This document shows positions 8,464 to 16,846 of a stretch of DNA of 64,000 nt, in pieces. The position numbers and the translations under genes are program-made. The notes below the pieces were generated by a model. It made no database searches. It worked only from the letters and a program-made list of their open reading frames with translations, and was not told the DNA's origin. Position 1 is the stretch's first letter, and every line of letters starts with the position of its first letter. Source of the stretch: DAOPJM01 sp035399665 (lineage in GTDB: Bacteria; Bacillota; Clostridia; Christensenellales; CAG-138); NCBI GenBank assembly GCA_035399665.1, contig DAOPJM010000001.1, forward strand, positions 95,410 to 159,409, in the 5' to 3' direction.

Positions 8464-9591
8464 ATGGCGGAAAAGAGAGACTATTACGAGGTTCTGGGGG
8501 TGCAGAAGGGTGCGAGCGAGGCCGAGATAAAGAGCGCGTTTCGCAAGCTTGCCAAGACCTGCCACCCCGATTTGAACCCCGGAGACAAGGCAAAGGAGGC
8601 GCAGTTCAAGGAATTGAACGAAGCCTATGAGGTTTTATCCGACCCTGATAAGCGCGCGAAATACGACCAATTCGGACACGCCGCGTTCGACCCCACCATG
8701 GGCGGCGGGAATCCGTTTACGGGTTCACCGTTCGGTGAGGGCTTTGACGTCGGGGATTTGTTCAACTCATTCTTTGGCGGCGGATTCGGCGGAGGCGGCG
8801 GGAATGCCTCGCGCAACGCACCCACGCCCGGTAACGACCTTCGTTACAGTCTGACGCTCAGCTTCGAGGAAGCGGCGTTCGGCGTGACCAAGGAGATAGT
8901 CGTACCCCGTGAGGAGATTTGCGAGACTTGCGGCGGCAGCGGCGCAAAGCCGGGGACGAAGCCCGAACGCTGTACGGCGTGCAACGGCACAGGTCAGGTG
9001 AGAACGCAGCGCAACACCGTCTTTGGAGCGTTTTCGGAGACACGCCCATGCAGCGCGTGCAGGGGGACAGGTCAGGTCATAAAGGAAGACTGTCCTGATT
9101 GCAGAGGCAAGGGCAGGGTCAGAAAGAATTGCAGAATACAGCTCAAGGTGCCGGCGGGCATCGACGACGGACAAACCATCAATATGCGCGGCGAGGGCGA
9201 AGCGGGACACCGCAGCGGGCCGAGGGGCAATCTCTACGTGAGCATCTCCGTAAAGCCGAGCAAGCAGTTTGAGCGCCGAAACTACGATATTCTGATGAAG
9301 CTGGCCATACCATATACCACAGCGGCTTTAGGTGGTGTGATAACCGTTCCGACCCTGCGCGAAACCGTGAAATACACCATTCCCCAGGGGACGCAGGACG
9401 GCACGACCTTCAGACTGAGGGATCAGGGCATACCCGTGCTAAACGGCAGCGGTGTGGGCGACCTCCTTGTGACCGTTTACATCGACGTTCCAAAGAGAAT
9501 CTCGGACGAGCAGCGTTCCCTGCTTGAACGCCTTGCAGAGCTTGAAAGCGGTCAAAGCAAGTCAAACAGGAAGGGCTTCTTCAAAAAGTAA
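8464..9591 (+). CDS. dnaJ: chaperone DnaJ (Hsp40)
   Basis: A 375-residue type I Hsp40. The N-terminal J domain holds the HPD tripeptide (CHPDLNPGDK) that stimulates DnaK ATPase, followed by a Gly/Phe-rich linker (about 75-120), four zinc-binding repeats (CETCGGSG, CTACNGTG, CSACRGTG, CPDCRGKG) and C-terminal substrate-binding domains. All Cys ligands are present. Last gene of the operon, followed by a strong terminator. Confidence 0.97.
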   Translation: MAEKRDYYEVLGVQKGASEAEIKSAFRKLAKTCHPDLNPGDKAKEAQFKELNEAYEVLSDPDKRAKYDQFGHAAFDPTMGGGNPFTGSPFGEGFDVGDLFNSFFGGGFGGGGGNASRNAPTPGNDLRYSLTLSFEEAAFGVTKEIVVPREEICETCGGSGAKPGTKPERCTACNGTGQVRTQRNTVFGAFSETRPCSACRGTGQVIKEDCPDCRGKGRVRKNCRIQLKVPAGIDDGQTINMRGEGEAGHRSGPRGNLYVSISVKPSKQFERRNYDILMKLAIPYTTAALGGVITVPTLRETVKYTIPQGTQDGTTFRLRDQGIPVLNGSGVGDLLVTVYIDVPKRISDEQRSLLERLAELESGQSKSNRKGFFKK

Positions 9592-9604
9592 AGGATAAAC
9601 AAAC

Positions 9605-9640
9605 AAAGCCGCAGACCCTAAAAGAAGGTCTGCGGCTTTT
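9605..9640. terminator. bidirectional terminator between dnaJ and the SpoIIQ-like gene
   Basis: Arms AAGCCGCAGACC (9606-9617) and GGTCTGCGGCTT (9627-9638) form a 12-bp stem with nine-base loop. A-rich sequence on one side and T-rich on the other let it work for both convergent genes. Confidence 0.9.
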
Positions 9641-9652
9641 GCTGTGCAGAGT

Positions 9653-10396
9653 TTAGCCGAGCTTAACGTACTTCGCGGGATCGACGGCAATGCCGTCCAC
9701 ATAGAACGCAAAGTGAAGGTGCGGCCCGGAGGCGCATTCGGTGATTGCGCTGTTGCCTACACTGCCTATCACCGTGCCGGCGTTGACCTTGTCACCCTCT
9801 TTGACGCGAATGTCCGAGCCTAAAGCGGCATACAGGCTCATGCGGTCGTTGCTGTGTTCAACGATAATTGTAAAGCCCAACGAGTCGTCTTGGTAAACCT
9901 TGGCGACGACGCCGCCCATTACGCATTTGACGTCAGTGCCGAGAGCCGCCGAAATATCGACGCCCTCATGCGTCGTCCATTGATCAAGGGTTTTGCTGTA
10001 TATGAGCTTGTCCTTGGCAAACGACCAAACGACAGCGCCGGCCACGGGCGCCGAAGCCTTGCTGCTCGTGGTCGTGGTCTTGGGGGTGGGGGAGGGCGCA
10101 GGCTCATGAGAGGTGTCGGTCATCGCGGAGCTTGAGGGCAGCACAAATGAGTACGGCTCCTTCGTGGGCGCGGCGGAGGGCGCAGTGACCTTGCCTGAAA
10201 GGGTCTCGTCCTGAGATGAGCCAACTATTGTGATGTCGGAGGGATCGGTTTCCTGCTCCGCTGTTTCGTTGTTGGGCAGGGCAAGTATTGTCACCGCCGC
10301 TCCGATTATTATAAGACACACGGCCAACACAACATAGAATCCCTGATTCTTCAGAAACGCGCTGAGCTTCTTTTTGCCGGTTTGATTGTTTTGCAT
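9653..10396 (-). CDS. SpoIIQ-like M23 (LytM) protein
   Basis: A 247-residue protein with one membrane segment near the N terminus (about residues 18-42, preceded by LKNQGFYV), a Ser/Thr/Pro-rich linker, and a C-terminal LytM domain. The domain keeps the zinc ligands of active M23 endopeptidases: HEGVD and GPHLHF. Layout, length and the xFYVVLAVCL entry to the membrane resemble clostridial SpoIIQ, the forespore half of the SpoIIQ-SpoIIIAH channel that joins mother cell and forespore. In B. subtilis SpoIIQ is degenerate, whereas clostridial forms often keep the metal site. The alternative is a vegetative cell-wall hydrolase. Start supported by GAGGTG; convergent with dnaJ. Confidence 0.75.
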   Translation of the reverse strand: MQNNQTGKKKLSAFLKNQGFYVVLAVCLIIIGAAVTILALPNNETAEQETDPSDITIVGSSQDETLSGKVTAPSAAPTKEPYSFVLPSSSAMTDTSHEPAPSPTPKTTTTSSKASAPVAGAVVWSFAKDKLIYSKTLDQWTTHEGVDISAALGTDVKCVMGGVVAKVYQDDSLGFTIIVEHSNDRMSLYAALGSDIRVKEGDKVNAGTVIGSVGNSAITECASGPHLHFAFYVDGIAVDPAKYVKLG

Positions 10397-10468
10397 ATTT
10401 CACCTCGTACTTTTTCTTGTAGTCTTGACAGGTAAAATAGCTTTTATACATTTGCAAACGAATTTGCC

Positions 10469-10497
10469 TTGATTTTAGCATATAGGGGTGGTAGAAT
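10469..10497 (+). promoter_or_regulatory. promoter of the MFS gene giving a leaderless transcript
   Basis: -35 TTGATT (10469-10474), 17-base spacer, -10 TAGAAT (10492-10497). The ATG at 10504 begins only six bases after the -10 box, where transcription should start, and there is no ribosome binding site. Confidence 0.65.
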
Positions 10498-10503
10498 GAC
10501 GCC

Positions 10504-11673
10504 ATGCACAAACATCTGACAGCAAAGCACGCAATTTTGCAAAGCGCATACTGGATGAGCACCTGTATCAACTACGCCTTTGCAGAGGTTTTCCTCAGCG
10601 CCTACGGCCTGACTTCAACTCAGATAGGCATAGCTTTGGCCACCGCCCATGTTGCGGCGGCTGTATTGCAGCCCGTAATAGGAAGCATACTTGACCGTAA
10701 CCGCAAGCTCAACGCGAGGCAGGCCATAACGCTTATGGCTGTGATTGCCATAGTATTCGCCGTCGGGGATTGGCTCGGCAGCGGGCCGGCGGTCGTAGCG
10801 GTATTCTTTGTGGCGCTCTCGACCATGACCATAGCCATACTGCCTCTTATTAACTCGATTGCCTTTGACTACATCGACAACGGCGAAAAGCTCAATTTCT
10901 CGATAGCAAGGGGTATCGCCTCGTTGAGCTATGCCCTGCTCGTAATCGTGTTCGGCAAGCTTGCCGAGTACAACGTGGACTATCTGTTGCCAGGCTATAT
11001 CTTAATCAACATTGGCATGATAGCCTCGCTCAGGATGTTCAAGTCGCAGCCCGTGCGCGTTATCGCGGAGAACAAGCAGGCGGGCGGCGTTTTTGAGCTT
11101 CTGAAAAAGCAATGGCGCTTCGGTCTGATGCTGCTCGGATTCACCTTGATGTTCGTAGTGCATCAGATTATCTTCACCTATATGCTGCGCATAGTCCAAG
11201 AGGTCGGCGGCGGAGTGAGCGAGAGAAGCACGGCAATCATGATTTCCACCGTGCTTGAGATACCGATAATGCTCCTGTTTACGCGTATCGAGAAGCGCAT
11301 ACCCTGTTACAGACTGCTCATGATAGCGGCGTGCGTCTTCACTCTGAAGGACATAATCCTCATACTGCCGCTTGGCATTTGGGGCGTGTACTTTGCACAG
11401 TTTCTGCAATTCGGCTGCTATGCCTTGATGATACCCGGCATCACCTATTATGTGAATGATATCATGGATGATACGGACAAAATAAAAGGACAGGCGCTCG
11501 TTTCAAGCGCCATGTCCATATCAAGCGTAGCCGGTTGTCTCGGCGGCGGAGTGCTGATGGACAACGTGGGCGTTCACACCACGCTGATAATCGGAGTGGC
11601 GATCTCCGCCATAGGCACGCTGCTGTTCTGCCTCTTTACAAAAAATCCCAGCCGAACAGCGAAATCAGCGTAA
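10504..11673 (+). CDS. major facilitator superfamily transporter
   Basis: A 389-residue integral membrane protein with about twelve hydrophobic helices and an inner loop GSILDRNRKLNARQ after the second helix, corresponding to the MFS signature loop. It resembles the oligosaccharide/nucleoside symporter-like branch (LacY/MFS_1), but the substrate cannot be named from sequence. The start lies at the predicted transcription start with no Shine-Dalgarno, so a leaderless mRNA is likely. The 3' end overlaps the convergent CPBP gene by 38 bases, leaving no room for a separate terminator. Confidence 0.85.
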   Translation: MHKHLTAKHAILQSAYWMSTCINYAFAEVFLSAYGLTSTQIGIALATAHVAAAVLQPVIGSILDRNRKLNARQAITLMAVIAIVFAVGDWLGSGPAVVAVFFVALSTMTIAILPLINSIAFDYIDNGEKLNFSIARGIASLSYALLVIVFGKLAEYNVDYLLPGYILINIGMIASLRMFKSQPVRVIAENKQAGGVFELLKKQWRFGLMLLGFTLMFVVHQIIFTYMLRIVQEVGGGVSERSTAIMISTVLEIPIMLLFTRIEKRIPCYRLLMIAACVFTLKDIILILPLGIWGVYFAQFLQFGCYALMIPGITYYVNDIMDDTDKIKGQALVSSAMSISSVAGCLGGGVLMDNVGVHTTLIIGVAISAIGTLLFCLFTKNPSRTAKSA

Positions 11674-12667
11674 GCGCCGTACAGATGACGGCAAAGACGA
11701 TAAAGCCCACGTTGAGCAGAGCTTGACGGACGGGCTTTTTGATTTGGCTTTTGTTCAGCTTTGTGTAGCTTTTTCTGTCCCTGATGAGGAACACAATTCC
11801 AAAGACCACAAGAACCAATATCAAGCTGCCGTAGAAGGTGGTCAGCATACTGCCAGCAGTCTCTGTGAGCGTCTCCGAAGCGTTTGTGACGAAGGTCGCA
11901 ACGACAGAGCCTAAGAGGTTCAGAACCATGTGCAGCAGTATCGAATAGCCAATGCGCCCCGATTTCACATACACCCAAGCAAATACCACGCCCACAAAAC
12001 AGGCGTAGAAGAACTGGTAGATGTTGGTATGGAACAGCCCAAACAGCAGACCCGACATCAGTATCGCCGTACCTTCGCCGTACTTTACCGTGCGGTCGAT
12101 GATGAACTTTCTAAAGAGCAGCTCCTCCGCGACAGGAGCAATCAACACCACAAGCACAAAGGTAAGCCATACGGGTATGTTTGAGATATAGCTTTCCAAG
12201 GGATTGATGAAGTCGCCGGGGAGGATATTCGGGATGAAGTTGCCGAGCATCGCACCCGCGTACATCAGACAATAGCAAACGGTAAAAACGCGCAGCAGAA
12301 AGGCAAAGCTCATCCTGCGCTTTGGGATGTGCGTCCTTGGAAGCGCGTACATCATCAGACAGCAGGCGGGCAGACAGATAAGGTCCAGCGCCACTGTGTT
12401 GAGAATGGCGGAAGCACATTCAGCATCCATCCAAGACGGGATGGGAAGATAGCCCAAGAGAAAGACTACGACGATAATAAGCCCGTACATCGCCGTTAGC
12501 AGCCAAGCCACGGCGGAGTAGGTTCTGCGCATTTCCTTGGGCGTATAGTCGGGGATGAACTCAGGCTCGCTAAGGGAAACCGAGCCGAGTTCCCCGTTTT
12601 CACGAGGCTCGGCTGCGGTCGGGTTCAAATCAGAGTTATTCAACTCGTCAGGATTGATGGGGCTCAT
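11636..12667 (-). CDS. CPBP family intramembrane metalloprotease
   Basis: A 343-residue membrane protein with a charged N-terminal tail of about 55 residues and roughly eight helices. The CPBP (CAAX protease and bacteriocin-processing) motifs are in place: AEELLFRKFIIDR with the paired Glu and the Arg, FGLFHTN with a metal-binding His, and HMVLN in the last motif. Such proteins cleave within membranes; in bacteria substrates include prenyl- or bacteriocin-related peptides, but here no partner is obvious. It follows asnS with only two bases between stop and start, so it probably shares that transcript. No strong ribosome binding site is visible. Confidence 0.85.
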   Translation of the reverse strand: MSPINPDELNNSDLNPTAAEPRENGELGSVSLSEPEFIPDYTPKEMRRTYSAVAWLLTAMYGLIIVVVFLLGYLPIPSWMDAECASAILNTVALDLICLPACCLMMYALPRTHIPKRRMSFAFLLRVFTVCYCLMYAGAMLGNFIPNILPGDFINPLESYISNIPVWLTFVLVVLIAPVAEELLFRKFIIDRTVKYGEGTAILMSGLLFGLFHTNIYQFFYACFVGVVFAWVYVKSGRIGYSILLHMVLNLLGSVVATFVTNASETLTETAGSMLTTFYGSLILVLVVFGIVFLIRDRKSYTKLNKSQIKKPVRQALLNVGFIVFAVICTALTLISLFGWDFL

Positions 12668-12669
12668 GG

Positions 12670-14046
12670 CTACATCTCAAGGTTGGCCGCGGTTCTGGGG
12701 AAGGGGATGACGTCGCGGATGTTCGAGATACCCGTGACATACATTATCATGCGCTCAAAGCCGAGTCCGAAGCCCGCGTGATATACGCCGCCGAACTTGC
12801 GAAGGTCAAGATACCAATCATACTGGGACATATCCATGTGAAGCTCGTCTATGCGCTTTTGCAGTACGTCCAAACGCTCCTCACGCTGGCTCCCGCCGAT
12901 TATCTCGCCCACACCCGGGACGAGCAGGTCAGCCGCCGCCACGGTTCTGCCGTCGTCGTTCTGACGCATATAGAAGGCCTTGATGTCCTTGGGGTAGTCG
13001 GTTACGAATATCGGCTTGCCAAAGACGCGCTCCGCGAGGTAGCGCTCATGCTCGGTCTGGATGTCGATACCCCACGAGACGGGGTACTTGAACTCGACGT
13101 CCGCCTTGAGCAGCAGCTCTATCGCATCGGTGTAGCTCACTCTGCCGAACTCGTGGCTCACAACGTTGTGCAGTCTGTCCAACAATCCCTTGTCTACGAA
13201 GCTGTTGAAGAAGTCCATCTCATCGGGACACTCCTCCAAGACCTTGTTGATGATGTACTTGACCATAGCTTCCGCCACATCCATGTCGCCCTTGAGGTCG
13301 CAGAACGCCATCTCAGGCTCTATCATCCAAAACTCGGCGGCATGACGCGCCGTAAAGCTGTATTCGGCGCGGAAAGTCGGGCCGAAGGTGTAGATGTCGC
13401 GGAACGCAAGCGCGAAAGCCTCGCCGTATAGCTGTCCGCTCACGGTCAGGTTGACGGGCTTCTTGAAGAAGTCGCTCTCAAAATCGACGCTTCCATTGTC
13501 ATTCTTGGGGATGTTCTCAAGCGGAAGGGTCGTTACCTTGAACATCTCGCCCGCGCCTTCAGCGTCGGATGAGGTAAGTATGGGCGTATGCACATAGACA
13601 AAGCCGCGCTGCTGAAAGAACTCGTGAATGGCGGCCGCGACCACGCTGCGAACGCGGAACACCGCCGAGAAGGTGTTAGTGCGCGGGCGCAGGGTCTGAA
13701 TGGTGCGCAGATATTCAAGCGTGTGACGCTTCTTTTGCAGAGGGTAGTCCGTAGGACAGCTTCCAATGATATTGATATTATCGGCGCGGATCTCAAAGGA
13801 CTGTTGGGCATTGGGCGTCAGGACGAGTTCACCGTTTATCTCGACGGCGCAACCCGTGGTGATGCCGTTGCCGAGATTGCGCTCATCGACGCTGTACACA
13901 ATCTGAATCGATTTGAAGCAGGTGCCGTCGTTGAGTTCGATGAAACCGACCTGTTTGCCGCTTCTTGCGGTGCGCACCCATCCGCAGACGGTGATACCGC
14001 CGACATAGCGTTCGGGAGTTCTTTGAATTTCACGCAGAGATATCAT
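12670..14046 (-). CDS. asnS: asparaginyl-tRNA synthetase
   Basis: A 458-residue class IIb synthetase that charges tRNA-Asn. An N-terminal OB-fold anticodon-binding domain (about residues 15-100) precedes the catalytic core, with motif 2 near FRAEYSFTARHAAEFWMIEPE and motif 3 as GFGLGFERMIMYVTG. Ending in FPRTAANLEM is typical of AsnRS. The ATG at 14046 is chosen because GGAGGA lies just upstream; the frame could open at a TTG at 14058 inside that site. The leader is only about 25 bases, so no T-box riboswitch controls it. The CPBP protease gene follows immediately. Confidence 0.96.
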   Translation of the reverse strand: MISLREIQRTPERYVGGITVCGWVRTARSGKQVGFIELNDGTCFKSIQIVYSVDERNLGNGITTGCAVEINGELVLTPNAQQSFEIRADNINIIGSCPTDYPLQKKRHTLEYLRTIQTLRPRTNTFSAVFRVRSVVAAAIHEFFQQRGFVYVHTPILTSSDAEGAGEMFKVTTLPLENIPKNDNGSVDFESDFFKKPVNLTVSGQLYGEAFALAFRDIYTFGPTFRAEYSFTARHAAEFWMIEPEMAFCDLKGDMDVAEAMVKYIINKVLEECPDEMDFFNSFVDKGLLDRLHNVVSHEFGRVSYTDAIELLLKADVEFKYPVSWGIDIQTEHERYLAERVFGKPIFVTDYPKDIKAFYMRQNDDGRTVAAADLLVPGVGEIIGGSQREERLDVLQKRIDELHMDMSQYDWYLDLRKFGGVYHAGFGLGFERMIMYVTGISNIRDVIPFPRTAANLEM

Positions 14047-14077
14047 ATCTTCCTCCAAGGATTAAAGATTTCAAATT

Positions 14078-14105
14078 AGTATAACACATTTTTAGCTTTG
14101 CGCAA
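14078..14105 (-). promoter_or_regulatory. promoter of asnS
   Basis: On the minus strand, -35 TTGCGC (14100-14105), 16-base spacer, -10 TATACT (14078-14083). The short leader fits the GGAGGA site of asnS. Confidence 0.6.
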
Positions 14106-14294
14106 GCGTTAACAGCAAAATTTCAGCTGAAGCATAACAGTATAATTTCGAGCTGACGTAATGAAAGAAAACGGCGCTAAAAACCACAAGCCGTCACAAC
14201 GCCGTCTGACCAGATTGTCACCCTTTGAGTTTTAGGATGACATGGGAGCTTTAGCCGCTCTCAAATCCAACCATCATTTCCCTTCAATACCCGC

Positions 14295-14353
14295 TGTCAT
14301 CCTGAGCCATAGGCGAAGGATCTTGCTAAAATCTTACAAGTCAACAGTCGCTC
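14295..14353 (+). repeat. dispersed repeat, long form, copy 1
   Basis: Runs from TGTCATCCTGAGC through GAAGGATCTTGCTAAAA to CTTACAAGTCAACAG and CGCTC. Nearly identical to the copy at 14498-14554, including the tail beyond the core. Confidence 0.85.
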
Positions 14354-14410
14354 ACTCCCGCATACCCCCTTGTCCCACGGGGGAGCGGCTCTATCACCAC
14401 AAGCTCGTTT

Positions 14411-14445
14411 CAAGATCCTTCGTCGCGCCGCTCCTCAGGATGACA
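14411..14445 (-). repeat. dispersed repeat, inverted core copy
   Basis: CAAGATCCTTCG followed by CTCAGGATGACA is the reverse complement of the repeat core. It lies between the two long copies and has a different central segment. Confidence 0.8.
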
Positions 14446-14497
14446 GCGGTGGTACAATCGCGATACTGAACAGCCTTGATAGCTGCCGCAACTTCCT

Positions 14498-14554
14498 TGT
14501 CATCCTGAGCTTCGCGAAGGATCTTGCTAAAAACTTACAAGTCAACAGCCGCTC
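14498..14554 (+). repeat. dispersed repeat, long form, copy 2
   Basis: Same order as the copy at 14295: TGTCATCCTGAGC, GAAGGATCTTGCTAAAA, then ACTTACAAGTCAACAG and CGCTC. The two share the tail, unlike the other copies. Confidence 0.85.
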
Positions 14555-14695
14555 CCGACGGAAGTTAGCCGCCTTCACATTCGCCCTATGACATGACGTC
14601 ATCGCCAACCCATCCTCATTGCCACCCTTACCTAACCCGGTTATGACCTACTCATTGTTACCTGAAAAGGCAAGCCAAAATATGAGTTGTCCTCC

Positions 14696-14724
14696 TTGTA
14701 TTCGAACCTGTCGCATGTTATAAT
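14696..14724 (+). promoter_or_regulatory. promoter of the DnaD-like gene giving a leaderless transcript
   Basis: -35 TTGTAT (14696-14701), 17-base spacer, consensus -10 TATAAT (14719-14724). The ATG at 14730 follows after five bases and no ribosome binding site is present. Confidence 0.7.
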
Positions 14725-14729
14725 AAGCC

Positions 14730-15932
14730 ATGCTTTTACGATTCGCACCCGAGGCGCTAAGGCGCGAGCTGACGCCCCTCGACAATCTGTTTATAACCGA
14801 GTTCCTCCCCGAAGCGGATGGCGAGGCCGTCAAGGTATACATCTACGGCCTGATGCAGTGCTTCCATTCCTCCATGCGCGAGATTTCCATAGCGGACGCC
14901 CTGCTCATCCCCAAGGAGCGCGTTCTTGCTCACTTTGTGTACTGGCAGGCCAAGGGCTTGGTGCGCATAAGCTCTGACGAGCCGCTGACCGTGGAGTATC
15001 TTTCTACATTACAGCCCGCTGTGACAACGGCGACGGCGGTCAAGTACCGCGCTTTTGTGCAGTCATTAAACGCCGTATTCGCCCCAAGAGAGCTTGTCAT
15101 GCGCGAGCTAAAGGTCATGTATGACTGCATAGAGCTGTACGGGCTTGAGGAGGGCGCGGCATTGGAGCTTGCGGCTTACTGCGTGGAGCAGAAGGGCAAG
15201 CGCGTGTCGTTGAACTATGTGCTTGCGGTCGCTCAAACATGGTCGGAGCGCGGGATAACCACGCCCGCACAGGCGGTGGAATACATAAATGACGACAAGC
15301 TATTACGCCACGGTGCAAGCGAGGTTTTGCGCCGCTGGAACAAGCGCAGGAAGCCGACCGAGGATGAGATCAAGCTATACGACAGGTGGGTCACGGAATG
15401 GGGCTTCGACAGCGAGGCCATACTTGCCGCCTGCCCTCAGCTTGTAGGGGTAGCAACTCCGACATTTGAGATACTAAACGACAGACTGCGCGAGCTGTAC
15501 ATAGCCAATAAGCTCACTCGAGATGACATCGAGGGTACGCAGGCCGACCTAAACGAGGACAGGGAGTTTTGCCGACTTGTGTTCGCAAGGATGGGCAAGG
15601 TCGAACCGCCGAGCAAGACCAACATCGCCCAGGTCGCGGCGTTTGTTCACGAGAAGGGTATGCCAAGGGAAGTGATACTGCTTGCGGCGGACGAGTGCTT
15701 AGGCGCGGACAGACCCTTCGGCAAGCTCAAGACCATACTCCTAAGGTGGAGCGAAGCGGGTGTGGACAGTATTGAAAAGGGCAAAGAGGAGCTTGCCAAG
15801 TTCAGCTCCAAGGGCAGGGCTGGCGTGCGGAGCGTGTCAAGGCGCACGACCGCTTACGGTTACGAACAGCATACCGTGACAGACAAGGACTTTACGGCGG
15901 CTCTGGTCGATTTGAATGAGGACATAACATGA
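14730..15932 (+). CDS. DnaD domain protein (replication initiation/helicase loading)
   Basis: A 400-residue protein with an N-terminal winged-helix-like region (about residues 14-90) and two DnaD/DnaB_2-type helical repeats, seen as LELAAYCVEQKGKRVSLNYV and the later VREVILLAADE-like segments ending before a low-complexity tail. In Firmicutes such proteins (DnaD, DnaB) help the DnaI ATPase load the replicative helicase at oriC or stalled forks. The overlap of its stop with the start of the DnaI-like gene (ATGA) supports that role. No ribosome binding site precedes the ATG, which lies five bases after a perfect TATAAT, so the mRNA is probably leaderless. Confidence 0.85.
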   Translation: MLLRFAPEALRRELTPLDNLFITEFLPEADGEAVKVYIYGLMQCFHSSMREISIADALLIPKERVLAHFVYWQAKGLVRISSDEPLTVEYLSTLQPAVTTATAVKYRAFVQSLNAVFAPRELVMRELKVMYDCIELYGLEEGAALELAAYCVEQKGKRVSLNYVLAVAQTWSERGITTPAQAVEYINDDKLLRHGASEVLRRWNKRRKPTEDEIKLYDRWVTEWGFDSEAILAACPQLVGVATPTFEILNDRLRELYIANKLTRDDIEGTQADLNEDREFCRLVFARMGKVEPPSKTNIAQVAAFVHEKGMPREVILLAADECLGADRPFGKLKTILLRWSEAGVDSIEKGKEELAKFSSKGRAGVRSVSRRTTAYGYEQHTVTDKDFTAALVDLNEDIT

Positions 15933-16846
15933 AGGACGAGATAAAGAGGCAATACGAGGCTATACGCGAACGCAACCGCCAAGCGGAACAGCGGCGGGTT
16001 GAGCTTTGCGACAGGCTTGACGCGGGCTTCTCCGAGCTTCGCGGCGAATGGATAGAGTGTACTCAAAAGCTCTTTCGCGGGAAGATAAGCCAAGAGGAGT
16101 CAAAGACCGAGTTCGAAGCTATCAGGACAAGGCGTGAGCGGCTTTTGTCGGCTCACGGCATACCCACGGATTACCTTGAACCCATCTATAACTGCGCGGT
16201 CTGCCGCGACAAAGGATATGTGGGCGACGCGATATACAGACCCTGCAAGTGTCAGCTAAGGATGGAGCAAAAGCTTATGATGACGGCTTCCAAGGTCGAT
16301 ACCGAGCTGTCATTTGAGAACTTCAGGGATGACATTTATGAGGACGAGAACCAAAGGGAACGTCAGCTGAGGATAAAGGCGTACTGCGAACGCTACGCCG
16401 ACAGCCTGCCAAAGCCCGCAAAGCCAATACTGGTCATGTTCGGACTGCCGGGGACGGGGAAGACCTACCTTGGGAGCGCGATAGCCAACCGCGCCATGGA
16501 GCGTTTCATCGAGACGCGTTTTGTCACGGCATATCAGATAATTCAGGATGTGCTTGAAGCCTTGAGAACCCAATGCTCCGGCTTGGAGCAATACAAAAGG
16601 GTGGACTTTTTGGTTATAGACGATCTTGGCACAGAGCCAATGGTGCCGAATATCACCATAGAGAGCATGTTCACCCTTATAAACGAGCGTACCGCTTTTA
16701 GAAAGCCAACGGTGATTATTACCAACCACAATACGGTTGAGCTTTCCGAACGCTACGGCGAACGGCTGACCTCGCGCATAGCGGACGCGACTGAAAGCGC
16801 TCTTATACAGTTTGAGGGACGCAATATAAGGAGAATCAAGCTCTGA
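15929..16846 (+). CDS. DnaC/DnaI-like helicase loader ATPase
   Basis: A 305-residue AAA+ ATPase. The N-terminal half has a zinc-binding segment (CAVCRDKGYVGDAIYRPCKC, about residues 89-108) as in DnaI. The ATPase part has Walker A GLPGTGKT, Walker B VDFLVIDDLGTEP, sensor-like IITNH, and an arginine-finger region near SRI. It should load the replicative helicase together with the DnaD-like protein encoded just upstream. Overlaps that gene by four bases and rsmI by one. Confidence 0.9.
   Translation: MKDEIKRQYEAIRERNRQAEQRRVELCDRLDAGFSELRGEWIECTQKLFRGKISQEESKTEFEAIRTRRERLLSAHGIPTDYLEPIYNCAVCRDKGYVGDAIYRPCKCQLRMEQKLMMTASKVDTELSFENFRDDIYEDENQRERQLRIKAYCERYADSLPKPAKPILVMFGLPGTGKTYLGSAIANRAMERFIETRFVTAYQIIQDVLEALRTQCSGLEQYKRVDFLVIDDLGTEPMVPNITIESMFTLINERTAFRKPTVIITNHNTVELSERYGERLTSRIADATESALIQFEGRNIRRIKL

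Larger units (their letters stand above)
14106..14695. other. repeat-rich intergenic region without genes
   Basis: About 590 bases between the asnS and DnaD-like promoters. It holds three copies of the dispersed TGTCATCCTGAGC repeat in both orientations and no open frame with a ribosome binding site. Short frames here are interrupted repeats, not genes. Confidence 0.7.

Noticed and set aside
14047..14110. T-box riboswitch ahead of asnS
   Set aside because: The promoter leaves a leader of only about 25 bases.
14242..14591. Short plus-strand frames between asnS and the DnaD-like gene
   Set aside because: They are translations of dispersed repeat copies with no ribosome binding sites.
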